64,000 nucleotides of DNA, taken from Vogesella urethralis (GTDB lineage Bacteria; Pseudomonadota; Gammaproteobacteria; Burkholderiales; Chromobacteriaceae). The stretch lies in the NCBI RefSeq assembly GCF_007644045.2, contig NZ_VMDW02000098.1:124001-188000 (forward strand), given 5' to 3'. The notes under the pieces were generated by a model. That model did no database searches, had not been told where the DNA came from, and was given only the letters and a program-made list of their open reading frames with translations. Each line of letters opens with the position of its first letter. The first letter of the stretch is position 1. The position numbers were made by a program, and so were the translations under genes. Shown in pieces: positions 37,227 to 46,820 of this stretch.

Positions 37227-38321
37227 ATGGCAAAGCGTACGGTCATGGTGATGGCAGCAGGCACGGGTGGACACATCGTCCCCGGCATTGCCGTCGCACG
37301 TGAACTGGAAAGCCGCGGCTGGCAGGTAGTGTGGGTGGGTACCCAGCGCGGCATGGAAAACCGCCTGGTCCCGCCGACCGGTTTCGAGCTGATCCGTCTG
37401 GCCTTCCACGGCATTCGTGGCAAGGGCGCGCTGGGCTCGGTCAAGGGCGTGTTCCAACTGCTTACCGCCTTCCTGCGCAGCCTGGTGCTGATGTTCCAGT
37501 ACCGCCCGGACGTGGTGCTGGGTATGGGCGGCTACGTCTGCCTGCCTACCGGCCTGGCCGCCGCGCTGCTGTGGAAGCCGCTGGTAATGGTGAATGCTGA
37601 CGCCGGTTTGTTGCTGAGCAACAAGGCGCTACTGCCGTTCTGCGATCATCTGGCTTGCGGTTTCGATGGCGAAGCCGCGCGCAGCGTGAAGCAGTCGGTG
37701 GTGACCGGCAACCCGGTACGCCGCGAGATCGAGGCCTTGCCGGAACCGGCAGCGCGTTTTGCCGGTCGCAGCGGGCCGCTGCAAGTGCTGGTAGTGGGTG
37801 GCAGCCTGGGCGCCAAGGTACTGAACGACACCTTGCCGGCGGCGCTGGCTTTGTTGCCGGTCGAACAACGCCCGCAGCTGGTACACCAGACCGGCGAGAA
37901 GAATTTTGCTGCGGTGCAGGCTGCTTATCAGGCCGCCGGCCTGGAGGTTGGCCGCGACGTAACCTTGCTGCCGTTTATCGATGACATGCCGGCGCGTCTG
38001 GCGGCTTGCGACGTGATCGTGTGCCGTGCCGGCGCCATCACCGTCAGCGAGCTGTGCGCCGCCGGCGTCGCCAGCGTGCTGGTACCGCTGGTGGTTTCCA
38101 CCACGTCGCACCAGCGTGACAACGCAGCGTGGATGGCCGCCGCTGGCGCCGCCATCCACCTGCCGCAACAAGACATGAACCCGACGCAGCTGGCCAAGCT
38201 GCTGGCCGGGCTGGACCGCGGCCAACTGCAGCAGTTGGCTACCACGGCAAGAACACTGGCCAAACCCGGTGCCGCAGCGGCAGTTGCCGACCTGTGCCAG
38301 GGCCTGGCCGACCAGGACTGA
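37227..38321 (+). CDS. murG: Lipid II synthase MurG
   Basis: Membrane-associated GT-B glycosyltransferase of 364 aa that adds GlcNAc to lipid I. Signature: MVMAAGTGGHIVPGIAVAREL at the N-terminus, GMENRLVP, LGMGGYVCLPTGLAA, GNPVRREI, LVVGGSLGAKVLND and the donor site CRAGAITVSELCAAGVASVLVPL. The start was chosen at ATG 37227, directly before the Rossmann strand. An in-frame GTG lies one codon upstream. Confidence 0.97.
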   Translation: MAKRTVMVMAAGTGGHIVPGIAVARELESRGWQVVWVGTQRGMENRLVPPTGFELIRLAFHGIRGKGALGSVKGVFQLLTAFLRSLVLMFQYRPDVVLGMGGYVCLPTGLAAALLWKPLVMVNADAGLLLSNKALLPFCDHLACGFDGEAARSVKQSVVTGNPVRREIEALPEPAARFAGRSGPLQVLVVGGSLGAKVLNDTLPAALALLPVEQRPQLVHQTGEKNFAAVQAAYQAAGLEVGRDVTLLPFIDDMPARLAACDVIVCRAGAITVSELCAAGVASVLVPLVVSTTSHQRDNAAWMAAAGAAIHLPQQDMNPTQLAKLLAGLDRGQLQQLATTARTLAKPGAAAAVADLCQGLADQD

Positions 38322-38358
38322 GACGCTGCCTGTGACGGGCAGCCGGTAGGAAAAGACG

Positions 38359-39753
38359 ATGAAACATAGAGTCAAACACATTCACTTTGTCGGGATCGGC
38401 GGCGTCGGCATGTGCGGCATTGCCGAGGTGCTGCTGAATCTGGGCTACACCGTGTCCGGTTCCGATATGGCCGACAACGCGGCCACCAAGCGCCTGGCCG
38501 AGCAGGGCGCGCACATCTACTTTGGCCACGACGCGACCTATATCAAGGGTGCCGACGTGGTAGTCACCTCCACCGCGGTGAAGGCGGACAACCCGGAAGT
38601 ACGCGAAGCCCAGCAGAACCACATCCCGGTCATCCCGCGCGCGATGATGCTGGCCGAGCTGATGCGCTTCAAACAGGGCATTGCCATTGCCGGTACCCAC
38701 GGCAAGACCACCACCACCAGCCTGACGGCGTCGGTGCTGGGCGCGGCCGGCCTGGACCCGACCTTCGTGATTGGCGGCAAGCTGACCGCAGCCGGCACCA
38801 ACGCCCGTCTGGGTAGTGGCGAGTACCTGGTGGCCGAGGCCGACGAATCGGACGCGTCTTTCCTGTACCTGCAGCCGGTGATGGCGGTGGTGACCAATAT
38901 CGACGCCGACCACATGGACACCTACGACCACAGCTTCGACAAGCTGAAGCAGGCGTTCGTGGACTTCATCCACCACCTGCCGTTCTACGGCCGTGCCGTG
39001 CTGTGCGTGGACGACGAGCACGTGCGCAGCATCGTGCCGCAGCTGAAAAAGCCGGTGACTACCTACGGTCTGGACGATAGCGCCGATGTACATGCGGCCA
39101 ACGTGGTAGCCGACGCCGGCCGTATGCATTTCGACGTGGTGGTGAAGGCCGACGGCCTGCGCTTCCCGGTCACCCTCAACATGCCAGGCCGCCACAACGT
39201 GCTGAATGCGCTGGCCGCCACCGCCATCGGCCTGGAGTGCGGTGCCGACATCAACGCCATCCAGAAAGGCCTGGCCGAGTTTGCCGGCGTGGGCCGCCGC
39301 TTCCAGCGCTACGGCGAGCTGCCGGCCAAGGACGGCGGCAGCTACACACTGATCGACGACTACGGCCACCACCCGGTAGAAATGGCGGCCACGTTGGCCG
39401 CCGTGCGCGGCGCCTTCCCGGACAAGCGCCTGGTATTGGCGTTCCAGCCGCACCGCTACAGCCGTACCCGTGACCTGTTTGAAGACTTCGTCAAAGTGCT
39501 GGGCCGTGTCGATGCGCTGCTGCTGGCCGAGGTATACGCCGCCGGCGAGGCGCCGATCGTGGCGGCCGACGGCCGCGCGCTGACCCGCGCCGTGCGCGTA
39601 GGCGGCAAGGTGGAACCGCTGTTTGTCGAGCAGATTACCGACATGCAGCAAGCCATTACCGATATGGCCAGGGACGGCGACGTGGTAATCACCATGGGTG
39701 CCGGTTCGATTGGTGGTATTCCCGCCAAGCTGGTAGCGGCCGCCAAGGCCTGA
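38359..39753 (+). CDS. murC: UDP-MurNAc:L-alanine ligase
   Basis: Mur ligase of 464 aa that adds L-Ala, the first peptide residue. It begins with [18 protein letters not shown], then the ATP loop [11 protein letters not shown] (G112), [29 protein letters not shown], and the C-terminal [15 protein letters not shown] and [16 protein letters not shown] blocks. AGGAAAAGACG lies before the ATG. Confidence 0.97.
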   Translation: MKHRVKHIHFVGIGGVGMCGIAEVLLNLGYTVSGSDMADNAATKRLAEQGAHIYFGHDATYIKGADVVVTSTAVKADNPEVREAQQNHIPVIPRAMMLAELMRFKQGIAIAGTHGKTTTTSLTASVLGAAGLDPTFVIGGKLTAAGTNARLGSGEYLVAEADESDASFLYLQPVMAVVTNIDADHMDTYDHSFDKLKQAFVDFIHHLPFYGRAVLCVDDEHVRSIVPQLKKPVTTYGLDDSADVHAANVVADAGRMHFDVVVKADGLRFPVTLNMPGRHNVLNALAATAIGLECGADINAIQKGLAEFAGVGRRFQRYGELPAKDGGSYTLIDDYGHHPVEMAATLAAVRGAFPDKRLVLAFQPHRYSRTRDLFEDFVKVLGRVDALLLAEVYAAGEAPIVAADGRALTRAVRVGGKVEPLFVEQITDMQQAITDMARDGDVVITMGAGSIGGIPAKLVAAAKA

Positions 39754-39795
39754 CACAACGTGTCGCCGTCCCGCCGGGGCGGCAGTGAGGACAGC

Positions 39796-40707
39796 ATGAA
39801 GCAGTTTGGCAAAGTAGCAGTAATGATGGGTGGCAGCTCCGCCGAGCGCGAAGTGTCGCTGATGAGCGGTAACGGCGTGTTGGCCGCACTGCGCAGCAAG
39901 GGCGTGGACGCCCATCCGTTCGACCCGGCGGAAAAGCCGCTTGGCGCGCTGAAAGACGAGGGCTTTGCCCGTGTGTTCAACATCCTGCATGGCCCGTTCG
40001 GTGAAGACGGCACGCTGCAAGGCGCGCTGGAAGCACTGGGCATGCCGTACACCGGTTGTGGCGTGATGGCATCGGCCATCTGCATGGATAAATGGCGTAC
40101 CAAGCTGCTGTGGAAGGGTGCCGGGCTGCCGATTCCGGCGTTCGAGCTGTTGAGCGACGACAGCGATTTCGACGCCATCGAACAACAACTTGGGCTGCCG
40201 ATTTTCGTGAAGCCGTCCACCGAAGGCTCCAGCATCGGTGTGACCAAGGTAAAAACGCACGGTGGCCTGAAGGCCGCGTACGAAGAAGCGCGCCAATACG
40301 ACAGCATCGTGATCGCCGAGCAGTTTATCGGAGGGGGCGAGTACACCTGTGCCGTGATCGACGGCCAGGCCTACCCCACCATCAAGATCGAGCCAGCAAC
40401 CGAGTACTACGACTATCAGGCCAAGTACTTCCGCGATGACACGGTTTACCGCTGCCCGTCCGGCCTGAGCGATGTGCTGGAAGCGCGCGCGCGTAGCCTG
40501 GCGCTGCAGGCGTTCAAGGTACTTGGTTGCCAGGGCTGGGCACGTATCGACTTCCTGATGGACGAGCAGGGCGGTATCTACCTGCTGGAAGCCAATACCA
40601 ACCCCGGCATGACCAGCCACAGCCTGGTACCGATGGCGGCACGGGCAGAAGGTTTGAGCTATGAGGACCTGTGCGTGAAGGTGCTGGCTGCCGCTCATGT
40701 GGGATAA
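39796..40707 (+). CDS. ddl: D-alanine:D-alanine ligase
   Basis: ATP-grasp ligase of 303 aa that makes the D-Ala-D-Ala dipeptide used by MurF. Text: [63 protein letters not shown], and the metal/nucleotide end [17 protein letters not shown]. Position beside ftsQ and length match DdlB of E. coli (306 aa). The ftsQ start lies 11 bp inside its 3' end. Confidence 0.96.
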   Translation: MKQFGKVAVMMGGSSAEREVSLMSGNGVLAALRSKGVDAHPFDPAEKPLGALKDEGFARVFNILHGPFGEDGTLQGALEALGMPYTGCGVMASAICMDKWRTKLLWKGAGLPIPAFELLSDDSDFDAIEQQLGLPIFVKPSTEGSSIGVTKVKTHGGLKAAYEEARQYDSIVIAEQFIGGGEYTCAVIDGQAYPTIKIEPATEYYDYQAKYFRDDTVYRCPSGLSDVLEARARSLALQAFKVLGCQGWARIDFLMDEQGGIYLLEANTNPGMTSHSLVPMAARAEGLSYEDLCVKVLAAAHVG

Positions 40708-41425
40708 CCATGCTGTATTGCGGGCCATCGCCAACTTGTTGCTGACGGCCTCGCTGCTGATGTTGTTGTACGCCGGCGGGTATTGGGTGACGCATTCGCC
40801 ACTGTTTCCGGTGAAGCGCATTCACCTCAGTGGCCAGGTAGCCAAGGTGACGCCGGTGCAGTTGAAGTACATCGCGCAGAACGAGTTGAGCGGCACGTTC
40901 TTCACGCTGGATATCAACAAGACGCGACAGGCTTTCGAGAAGCTGCCGTGGGTGGATGAGGTACAGGTGCGGCGTGCCTGGCCGGACCGGCTGGATATCA
41001 CGGTCAGCGAACACGTGGCGCTGGCACGCTGGGGGGATCAGGGGCTGATCAGCACCCGGGCGCGTTGGTTCGATGCCGCTAGCGACCAGCCGCTGCCGGT
41101 GCTGTTCGGGCCGGCGGCAAGCGAGAAGGAGATGACGCAGGCACTGCAGGACTTCCGGCAGCGTCTGCAGCCCGCCAGATTGCAGCCGATACGGCTGTGG
41201 CTGACCGAGCGGCGGGCCTGGAAGATGGAACTGGATAACGGGGTAGTGCTGGAGTTGGGTCGCGGCCCGGTAGGCGAGCGCTTGTCGCGCTTTGTCGAAC
41301 ACTGGCCACGCAGCCTGGCAACCTTGCCATACCGCATCACGTATGTGGATTTGCGCTACCCCAATGGATTCGCTGTGCGGATGCCCGATTACAAGGCACC
41401 GCCTACGGCAGCAAACAAGCTTTAA
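40697..41425 (+). CDS. ftsQ: Cell division protein FtsQ
   Basis: Bitopic divisome protein of 242 aa: short cytoplasmic start, one membrane helix (about residues 11-31), a POTRA domain ([58 protein letters not shown]) and a beta domain ending [15 protein letters not shown]. It recruits FtsBL and regulates FtsWI. It overlaps ddl by 11 bp and is followed 15 bp later by ftsA. Confidence 0.95.
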   Translation: MWDNHAVLRAIANLLLTASLLMLLYAGGYWVTHSPLFPVKRIHLSGQVAKVTPVQLKYIAQNELSGTFFTLDINKTRQAFEKLPWVDEVQVRRAWPDRLDITVSEHVALARWGDQGLISTRARWFDAASDQPLPVLFGPAASEKEMTQALQDFRQRLQPARLQPIRLWLTERRAWKMELDNGVVLELGRGPVGERLSRFVEHWPRSLATLPYRITYVDLRYPNGFAVRMPDYKAPPTAANKL

Positions 41426-41440
41426 GCGTTGGAGCGACAG

Positions 41441-42676
41441 GTGAGCAAACCTAAGGAAAGCAAAAACATGCTGGTGGGCCTGGATATCGGCACCTCGAAG
41501 ATCGTCGCGATCGTCGCCGAAGTGCTGGAAGAAGGCCGCCTGAACATCATCGGTATGGGCCAGGTGCCCTCGCGTGGTCTGAAGCGCGGCATGGTGGTGA
41601 ATATCGAATCTACCGTGCAGGCCATCCAGCGTGCGCTGGAAGAAGCGCAGCTGATGGCCGACTGCAAGATCAACGAGGTGTACACCGGCATCGCGGGCAG
41701 CCACATCAAGGGCGTGAATTCACACGGCATGGTGGCGATCAAGGACCGTGAGGTGACCCAGGCCGATATCGACCGCGTGATCGAGACGGCGCGTGCGGTG
41801 TCGATCCCGCCTGATCACCAGGTACTGCACATCCTGACCCAGGAATTCAGCATTGACGGTCAGGAGGGCGTGCGCGAGCCGCTGGGCATGAGTGGCGTAC
41901 GGCTGGAAGCCAAGGTGCACATCGTGACCGGCGCCATTTCGGCCGCGCAGAACGTGGCCAAGTGTGTACGTCGCTGCGGCCTGGAAGTGTCCGACCTGGT
42001 GTTGCAGCCGATGGCCAGCGCCACTGCAGTGCTGTCCGAGGATGAGAAAGAACTGGGCGTGTGCCTGATCGATATCGGTGGTGGCACCACCGATATCGCG
42101 GTGTACGTCAACGGCGCCATCCGCCACACGGCGGTGATTCCGATTGCCGGTGACCAGATCACCAACGATATCGCCATGGCGCTGCGCACCCCGACCAAGG
42201 AAGCCGAAGACATCAAGATTCAGCATGGTGTGGCGCTGGTGGGCATGGCCGACCCGGCGCAGATGATCGAGGTGCCGGGCGTAGGCGAGCGCGGCCCGCG
42301 CCAGATGTCGCGTGCCACGCTGGCCGAGGTGATCGAGCCGCGCGTGGAAGAGCTGTTCCAGTTGGTGCAGCAGGAGCTGCGCCGCAGCGGTTTTGAAGAA
42401 ATGTCCACTGGCATCGTGATTACCGGTGGTGCCAGCCTGATGCCGGGCATGGTGGAGCTGGCTGAAGAAGTGTTCCACCTGCCGGTGCGTATCGGCGTAC
42501 CCAAGTACGTCGGCGGCCTGGCAGAGGTAGTGAAGAATCCGCGGTTCTCGACCGGGGTGGGTCTGCTGCTGTACGGCAAAGACCAGATGACGCCTGGCGT
42601 TGGCCAGAAGGTCGAGACCGCAGGCGTAGGTCAGATGTTTCAACGTATGAAGGCTTGGTTTGCCGGTAATTTCTAA
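41441..42676 (+). CDS. ftsA: Cell division protein FtsA
   Basis: Actin-like protein of 411 aa that tethers FtsZ to the membrane. Actin-fold motifs: VGLDIGTSKIVAIVAEV, LIDIGGGTTDIAVY, and VITGGASLMPGMVEL. The C-terminal end (QMFQRMKAWFAGNF) is the amphipathic membrane-targeting helix. The start was taken as GTG at 41441, six bases after GGAG; an upstream TTG at 41429 would overlap that GGAG. Confidence 0.96.
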   Translation: MSKPKESKNMLVGLDIGTSKIVAIVAEVLEEGRLNIIGMGQVPSRGLKRGMVVNIESTVQAIQRALEEAQLMADCKINEVYTGIAGSHIKGVNSHGMVAIKDREVTQADIDRVIETARAVSIPPDHQVLHILTQEFSIDGQEGVREPLGMSGVRLEAKVHIVTGAISAAQNVAKCVRRCGLEVSDLVLQPMASATAVLSEDEKELGVCLIDIGGGTTDIAVYVNGAIRHTAVIPIAGDQITNDIAMALRTPTKEAEDIKIQHGVALVGMADPAQMIEVPGVGERGPRQMSRATLAEVIEPRVEELFQLVQQELRRSGFEEMSTGIVITGGASLMPGMVELAEEVFHLPVRIGVPKYVGGLAEVVKNPRFSTGVGLLLYGKDQMTPGVGQKVETAGVGQMFQRMKAWFAGNF

Positions 42677-42727
42677 GGCAAGGGCGGATATTCCGACAAC
42701 AGCTCATCTTTTTACAGGAGAGGAAAA

Positions 42728-43912
42728 ATGAGCGGCATGGTATTTGAGGTAATGCAGGAGACCGCCAGTGAGGCGGTCATCAAGGTGATCGGTGTCGGCG
42801 GTGGCGGCTGCAACGCCATCGACAACATGATCAGCAGCCAGGTGCAAGGCGTGGAATTCATCTGCGCCAATACCGACGCGCAGGCGCTGAAGCGCAACCG
42901 TGCGCCGCAAAAGCTGCAGCTGGGTACCAACCTGACCAAGGGCCTGGGCGCGGGTGCCAACCCGGACACCGGTCGCAATGCCGCGCTGGAAGACCGCGAA
43001 CGCATCGCCGAGATGCTGCGCGGCGCCAACATGGTGTTCGTGACTGCCGGCATGGGTGGCGGTACCGGTACCGGTGCCGCCCCGGTGGTGGCTGAAGTGG
43101 CCAAGGAACTGGGCATCCTGACCGTGGGCGTGGTGACCCGTCCGTTCGAACACGAAGGCAAGCGCCTGCGTGTGGCCGGTGATGGTATCGAGCTGCTGAA
43201 AAAGCACGTGGATTCGTTGATCGTGATCCCCAACGAAAAGCTGATGGCGGTGCTGGGTGAAGACGTCACCATGCGCGAAGCCTTCCGTGCGGCCGACGAT
43301 GTGCTGAAAGGCGCAGTAGCCGGTATTTCCGAAGTGATCACTTGTCCTGGCCTGATCAACGTCGACTTTGCCGACGTGCGCGCAGTGATGAGCGAAATGG
43401 GCCTGGCGATGATGGGTTCCGCTTTTGCCTCCGGTATCGACCGTGCCCGTGTGGCCGCCGAGCAGGCCGTGGCCAGCCCGCTGCTGGACAACATCACGCT
43501 GGAAGGTGCGCGTGGTGTGCTGGTGAACATCTCCACCGCGCCGGGCTGCCTGAAGATGAGCGAATACCGCGAAATCATGAGCATCATCCGTCAGTACGCG
43601 GACGAAGATGCGCAGGTGAAATTCGGTACTGCCGAGGTGGAAGACATTCCGGAAGACACCATCCGCGTGACGCTGATTGCTACCGGCCTGGGCCAGAAGC
43701 CGACCAGCAGCCGCGACGAGCGTCCGGACTACATCAAGATCGTGAAAACCGGTACCGACAACATCGGTATGGAGGTGGACTTCAACGACCTGAACACGCC
43801 AGCCGTGATGCGTAACCGTGGCCGTCGTGCGCCGGTTTCCACCGATTTTTCGGATCCGGAAGTAAGCGAGTCGTACGACATTCCGGCGTTCCTGCGTAAA
43901 CAGGCAGATTGA
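42728..43912 (+). CDS. ftsZ: Cell division protein FtsZ
   Basis: Tubulin-like GTPase of 394 aa that forms the division ring. GTP-binding: GVGGGGCNAIDNMI, and GGGTGTG at residues 110-116. NVDFADVRAVMSEMG holds the T7 synergy-loop Asp. The C-terminal peptide YDIPAFLRKQAD is the docking tail for FtsA and ZipA. AGGAGAGG lies before the ATG. The linker before the tail is short. Confidence 0.98.
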   Translation: MSGMVFEVMQETASEAVIKVIGVGGGGCNAIDNMISSQVQGVEFICANTDAQALKRNRAPQKLQLGTNLTKGLGAGANPDTGRNAALEDRERIAEMLRGANMVFVTAGMGGGTGTGAAPVVAEVAKELGILTVGVVTRPFEHEGKRLRVAGDGIELLKKHVDSLIVIPNEKLMAVLGEDVTMREAFRAADDVLKGAVAGISEVITCPGLINVDFADVRAVMSEMGLAMMGSAFASGIDRARVAAEQAVASPLLDNITLEGARGVLVNISTAPGCLKMSEYREIMSIIRQYADEDAQVKFGTAEVEDIPEDTIRVTLIATGLGQKPTSSRDERPDYIKIVKTGTDNIGMEVDFNDLNTPAVMRNRGRRAPVSTDFSDPEVSESYDIPAFLRKQAD

Positions 43913-44006
43913 TAGCGGAGGGCAATTGACTGCGGTTGCTTAATCAATCGGCTGCATGGTGAGCCTATGCTAAACTGTGCACAGTCAATTTGTCCGGAAG
44001 CGCATC

Positions 44007-44921
44007 ATGATCTTGCAACGCACGCTGAAACAGGCCATCAGCGCCACCGGTGTCGGTTTGCATTCAGGTGAGCGGGTCAAGCTGACCCTGCACCCGGCTG
44101 CACCGGATACCGGCATTGTGTTCCGCCGCACCGACCTGCCCGCGCAGGACGAGGTGGCGGTACGGCCTGCGCTCGTGAACGACACGCGCCTCTCCTCGAC
44201 ACTGGTCACCGAGACCGGTGTGCGTGTCGGCACGATCGAACACCTGATGTCCGCTTTTGCAGGGCTGGGCATCGATAACGTGATTGTGGATGTGACCGGT
44301 GCCGAAATGCCCATCATGGATGGCTCGTCGGCACCGTTCATCTTCCTGCTGCAGACGGCGGGCATCGAGGAACAGACCGCTGCCAAGAAATTCATCCGGG
44401 TCAAGCAGCCGGTGGAAGTGATCGAAGGCGACAAGTGGGTACGGCTGGACCCGCACGAAGGCTTTAGCGTGCAGCTGTCGATCGAATTCAACCACCCGGC
44501 GTTCAACCGTGCCCCGCAGACGGTGAGTGTCGACTTTGCCCGTCATTCCTATATCGAGGAAATCAGCCGGGCGCGTACTTTCGGCTTCATGCACGAAGTG
44601 GAGTACATGCGCAGCCACGGCCTGGGCCGCGGCGGTAACCTCAACAACGCCATCGTGATCGACGACGAGTACGTACTGAACCCGGAGGGTCTGCGTTTTC
44701 CGGACGAGTTCGTGCGGCACAAGATTCTGGATGCCATTGGCGATCTGTACATCGTGGGCCACCCGCTGATCGCCGCGTTCAGCGGTCATAAGTCCGGCCA
44801 CGCGATGAACAACAAGCTGTTGCGGGTGATGCTGGACAACCCTGACAGCTGGGAATTTGTCACCTTCGATAACCCCGAGGATGCACCCAGCAGTTTTCAT
44901 CGCTTACCCGAGCTGGCCTGA
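44007..44921 (+). CDS. lpxC: UDP-3-O-acyl-GlcNAc deacetylase
   Basis: Zinc deacetylase of 304 aa, the committed step of lipid A synthesis. Motifs: [18 protein letters not shown], the zinc ligand in [43 protein letters not shown] and the last ligand region [14 protein letters not shown]. The start was chosen at the ATG at 44007. It lies 94 bp after ftsZ at the usual end of the dcw cluster. Confidence 0.97.
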   Translation: MILQRTLKQAISATGVGLHSGERVKLTLHPAAPDTGIVFRRTDLPAQDEVAVRPALVNDTRLSSTLVTETGVRVGTIEHLMSAFAGLGIDNVIVDVTGAEMPIMDGSSAPFIFLLQTAGIEEQTAAKKFIRVKQPVEVIEGDKWVRLDPHEGFSVQLSIEFNHPAFNRAPQTVSVDFARHSYIEEISRARTFGFMHEVEYMRSHGLGRGGNLNNAIVIDDEYVLNPEGLRFPDEFVRHKILDAIGDLYIVGHPLIAAFSGHKSGHAMNNKLLRVMLDNPDSWEFVTFDNPEDAPSSFHRLPELA

Positions 44922-44935
44922 CGCGAATCATGAAA

Positions 44936-44959
44936 AAAACCGTGCGGATGCACGGTTTT
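44936..44959 (+). terminator. Hairpin 1 after lpxC
   Basis: AAAACCGTGC, a GGAT loop and GCACGGTTTT form a perfect 10-bp stem 14 bp after the lpxC stop. The T-run lies in the stem itself, so it can act in either direction. An almost exact copy lies at 45102. Confidence 0.75.
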
Positions 44960-44971
44960 GAGATTGCAGAT

Positions 44972-45006
44972 AAACCCTATTTGCTATGCAAACAGGGTTT
45001 GTTTTG
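44972..45006 (+). terminator. Hairpin 2 after lpxC
   Basis: AAACCCTATTTGC and GCAAACAGGGTTT pair over 13 bp with one mismatch around a TAT loop, followed by GTTTTG. It is a likely back-up terminator for the dcw cluster. Confidence 0.65.
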
Positions 45007-45101
45007 TCAAACAGGAAGGCTGCGGATTCAAGTACTGCTGTGGTGTGGCTCGACTTTACCGGGGCCGGCCAGATATTGGTCGGTACGTTGTCAGCAGCCT
45101 T

Positions 45102-45128
45102 AAAACCGTGCGGATGCACGTTTTTTTT
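45102..45128. terminator. Hairpin 3, copy of hairpin 1, between convergent genes
   Basis: AAAACCGTGC, GGAT, GCACG, then a run of eight T. It shares the whole left arm, loop and part of the right arm with the hairpin at 44936. It can stop plus-strand transcription from lpxC, and on the minus strand (tail GGTTTTAA) the CNP1-like gene ending at 45138. Confidence 0.8.
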
Positions 45129-45137
45129 ATCATCCGC

Positions 45138-45680
45138 TTACTTGCGAATCGGCTCTATTTTGGCAGGCGGGGCTGCGCGGCTGGCCTTGGCCAGATTGGC
45201 TTGCAGCTCTTCGGCAGTCAATGGCGGCGTATTATCGGGGCACAGTGCCTGTACCACGGTTTTCATGGCCAGATGGTTGCGGTCCAGCTTGCGCCACTCG
45301 GTACGCTTGGACTCGATCCAGCGCTTGTTGACACTGTCGCCATAGGCATAGCTGCGCTGGGTACGCTCGGCGCAATGCACACCTTCATGGCTGATGTTTT
45401 CGATACCGCTGCTGCTGAGTTGCAGCAGACTGAAGCGCACGGTGCGGTCATCGGCCAGGCGCAAGGTCTGGCGGTCGATGAAGAGTTGACCTTTTATGGT
45501 CACTGGCTTGTCCAGCTCTACCCAGTCCCACGCACCAAAGGCCGGAAGTGCCAGCTCTTGTTCTTTCCATGGCCCTTCATCGATGTAGTTGTGCTTGCGC
45601 TCTCGGCCTTTACCAGAGAGATCGGCATGCGCCAGGTTGGCCGCACACAGCAGCCCCAGAAGTATGAAACGGGTTTTCAC
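45138..45680 (-). CDS. CNP1-like family periplasmic protein
   Basis: Protein of 180 aa with a Sec signal peptide (about 19 residues, ending AHA). The body matches what I know of the CNP1-like domain of beta-proteobacteria: WVELDKP, LFIDRQTLRLADDRTVRFSLLQ, SGIENISHEGVHCAERTQRSYAYG and HLAMKTVVQALCP. Two Cys, in VHCAE and ALCP, are conserved in the family and could form a disulfide. Function unknown. It overlaps the upstream NRDE gene by 4 bp on the same strand. Confidence 0.82.
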   Translation of the reverse strand: MKTRFILLGLLCAANLAHADLSGKGRERKHNYIDEGPWKEQELALPAFGAWDWVELDKPVTIKGQLFIDRQTLRLADDRTVRFSLLQLSSSGIENISHEGVHCAERTQRSYAYGDSVNKRWIESKRTEWRKLDRNHLAMKTVVQALCPDNTPPLTAEELQANLAKASRAAPPAKIEPIRK

Positions 45681-46450
45681 GATGGATTCCTGAGTTGTCC
45701 AATACGGAGCAGATGACGGCGACGGCCACTCTCGCGGCCGCCAATGCCATAGCTCACTTCGGTAAAACTGACATCGCCACGGGCGGAAACGTTCACCACG
45801 CTGCTGCAGCGAGTGCCGTAGTCGCGGCCAACAATGAAGACCGGCGACAGCATTTTCTCTAGCGCCGAGCCAACGCCGGTATTGGGCAGCTGTTCCGGTG
45901 GCGCCTGTTCCGGGTTCATCAGCCAGGGCAGTACTTCGGCTTCGACGGGCGGGCGTTTGAGGGTGCCCAGCTTGCTGCGCAGTTGCTCGCTTTTGTACCA
46001 GCGGGTATCCATGTCGGCGTTGGACAGCACGTGAATGCCCGGTGCGATGCGGTTTAACGCCCGCGTGCGGCTGTTGAAGTGCAGCAGGTCACCCACCGGT
46101 CCGAATATCAGGTTGAACGGGCCATAGTTGGCCGCGTTGTCTTTCAGCCAGGCGGCGAAGGCCAGCGGGTCTTCGTCGCCGCTGACAAAACGCTGTACCA
46201 GCTCGCCGCGCGAGCGCGCTGCGGGGGTGGCACGGCCTTCGCGAATATGGGTAATGGCGGCAAAGCGGCCACGGGTATCGATGGCCAGCCAGCTGCCGCC
46301 GGCTTGCAGGTCGCGGCCGCCCAGCACCTGCGGATAGTCTGGCCAGAAGTCTAGCGCCAGGGCAGGGCGGGCGTAGTATTCGTCGCGGTTGGCCAGCAGG
46401 CACAGCGGACCCAGCGCGGGCGTCTTGTAGGCAAAAGCGATGATGCACAT
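45677..46450 (-). CDS. NRDE/TANGO2-family protein
   Basis: Protein of 257 aa that starts MCIIAFAY and carries LLANRDEYYARP, the NRDE motif that names the family, then GGRDLQAGGSWLAI and TRCSSVVNVSARG. The Cys at position 2 suggests an Ntn-hydrolase-like nucleophile if Met is removed, as has been proposed for this fold. Human TANGO2 is linked to lipid and haem handling; bacterial roles are unsettled. Co-transcribed with the CNP1-like gene through a 4-bp overlap. Confidence 0.85.
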   Translation of the reverse strand: MCIIAFAYKTPALGPLCLLANRDEYYARPALALDFWPDYPQVLGGRDLQAGGSWLAIDTRGRFAAITHIREGRATPAARSRGELVQRFVSGDEDPLAFAAWLKDNAANYGPFNLIFGPVGDLLHFNSRTRALNRIAPGIHVLSNADMDTRWYKSEQLRSKLGTLKRPPVEAEVLPWLMNPEQAPPEQLPNTGVGSALEKMLSPVFIVGRDYGTRCSSVVNVSARGDVSFTEVSYGIGGRESGRRRHLLRIGQLRNPS

Positions 46451-46459
46451 GTGCTGTTC

Positions 46460-46488
46460 TTGGGCATTTGGCCCAAGGCCCTTAAAAT
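46460..46488 (+). promoter_or_regulatory. Candidate promoter of the tusA-like gene, with a hairpin
   Basis: TTGGGC (46460-46465) and TAAAAT (46483-46488) have a 17-bp spacer. A 7-bp inverted repeat, CTTGGGC with GCCCAAG (46459-46477), covers the -35 region and could be an operator. Position fits the gene at 46531. Confidence 0.4.
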
Positions 46489-46530
46489 AACGGTTTGATT
46501 GTAACCGCTCTACGCCTGGAGGATGAGTGT

Positions 46531-46761
46531 ATGCAGCCAGATATCGCGCTGGATCTGTCCGGTTTGAATTGCCCCCTGCCTATCCTGCGCGCCAAGAAAG
46601 CCCTGGCTACCATGGAAAGCGGCACCGTATTGTCGGTGCTGGCCACTGACCCGGGCGCGCCCAAAGATTTCGAAGCCTTCTGCCGCCAGACCGGCAATGC
46701 ACTGCTGGAATCCAGCGTGCGCGACGATGGGCGCTTTGCGCTGCTGATCCGTCGCAAATGA
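46531..46761 (+). CDS. TusA-family sulfur carrier protein
   Basis: Small protein of 76 aa with the SirA/TusA fold: LDLSGLNCPLPILRAKKAL holds the CPxP motif with the sulfur-carrying Cys (near residue 14), followed by DPGAPKDFEAFCRQTGNALL. Proteins of this family pass persulfide sulfur, in E. coli to TusBCD for tRNA thiolation. No tusBCD or other sulfur genes are nearby, so the exact role is open. CTGGAGG lies before the ATG. It ends in a strong terminator. Confidence 0.9.
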   Translation: MQPDIALDLSGLNCPLPILRAKKALATMESGTVLSVLATDPGAPKDFEAFCRQTGNALLESSVRDDGRFALLIRRK

Positions 46762-46767
46762 ACTGCA

Positions 46768-46793
46768 GGCGCCGTTGACGGCGCCTTTTCTTT
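46768..46793 (+). terminator. Terminator of tusA-like gene
   Basis: GGCGCCG, TTGA loop, CGGCGCC, then TTTTCTTT. It starts 6 bp after the stop codon and separates this gene from pyrC. Confidence 0.88.
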
Positions 46794-46820
46794 ATCTTGA
46801 TGATTGCATAAGGTCGAACA

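Noticed and set aside
44958-45716. Plus-strand open frame of 252 codons overlapping the CNP1-like gene
   Set aside because: It crosses two hairpins, has no ribosome binding site or family match, and the minus-strand CNP1-like protein has a signal peptide and conserved text.
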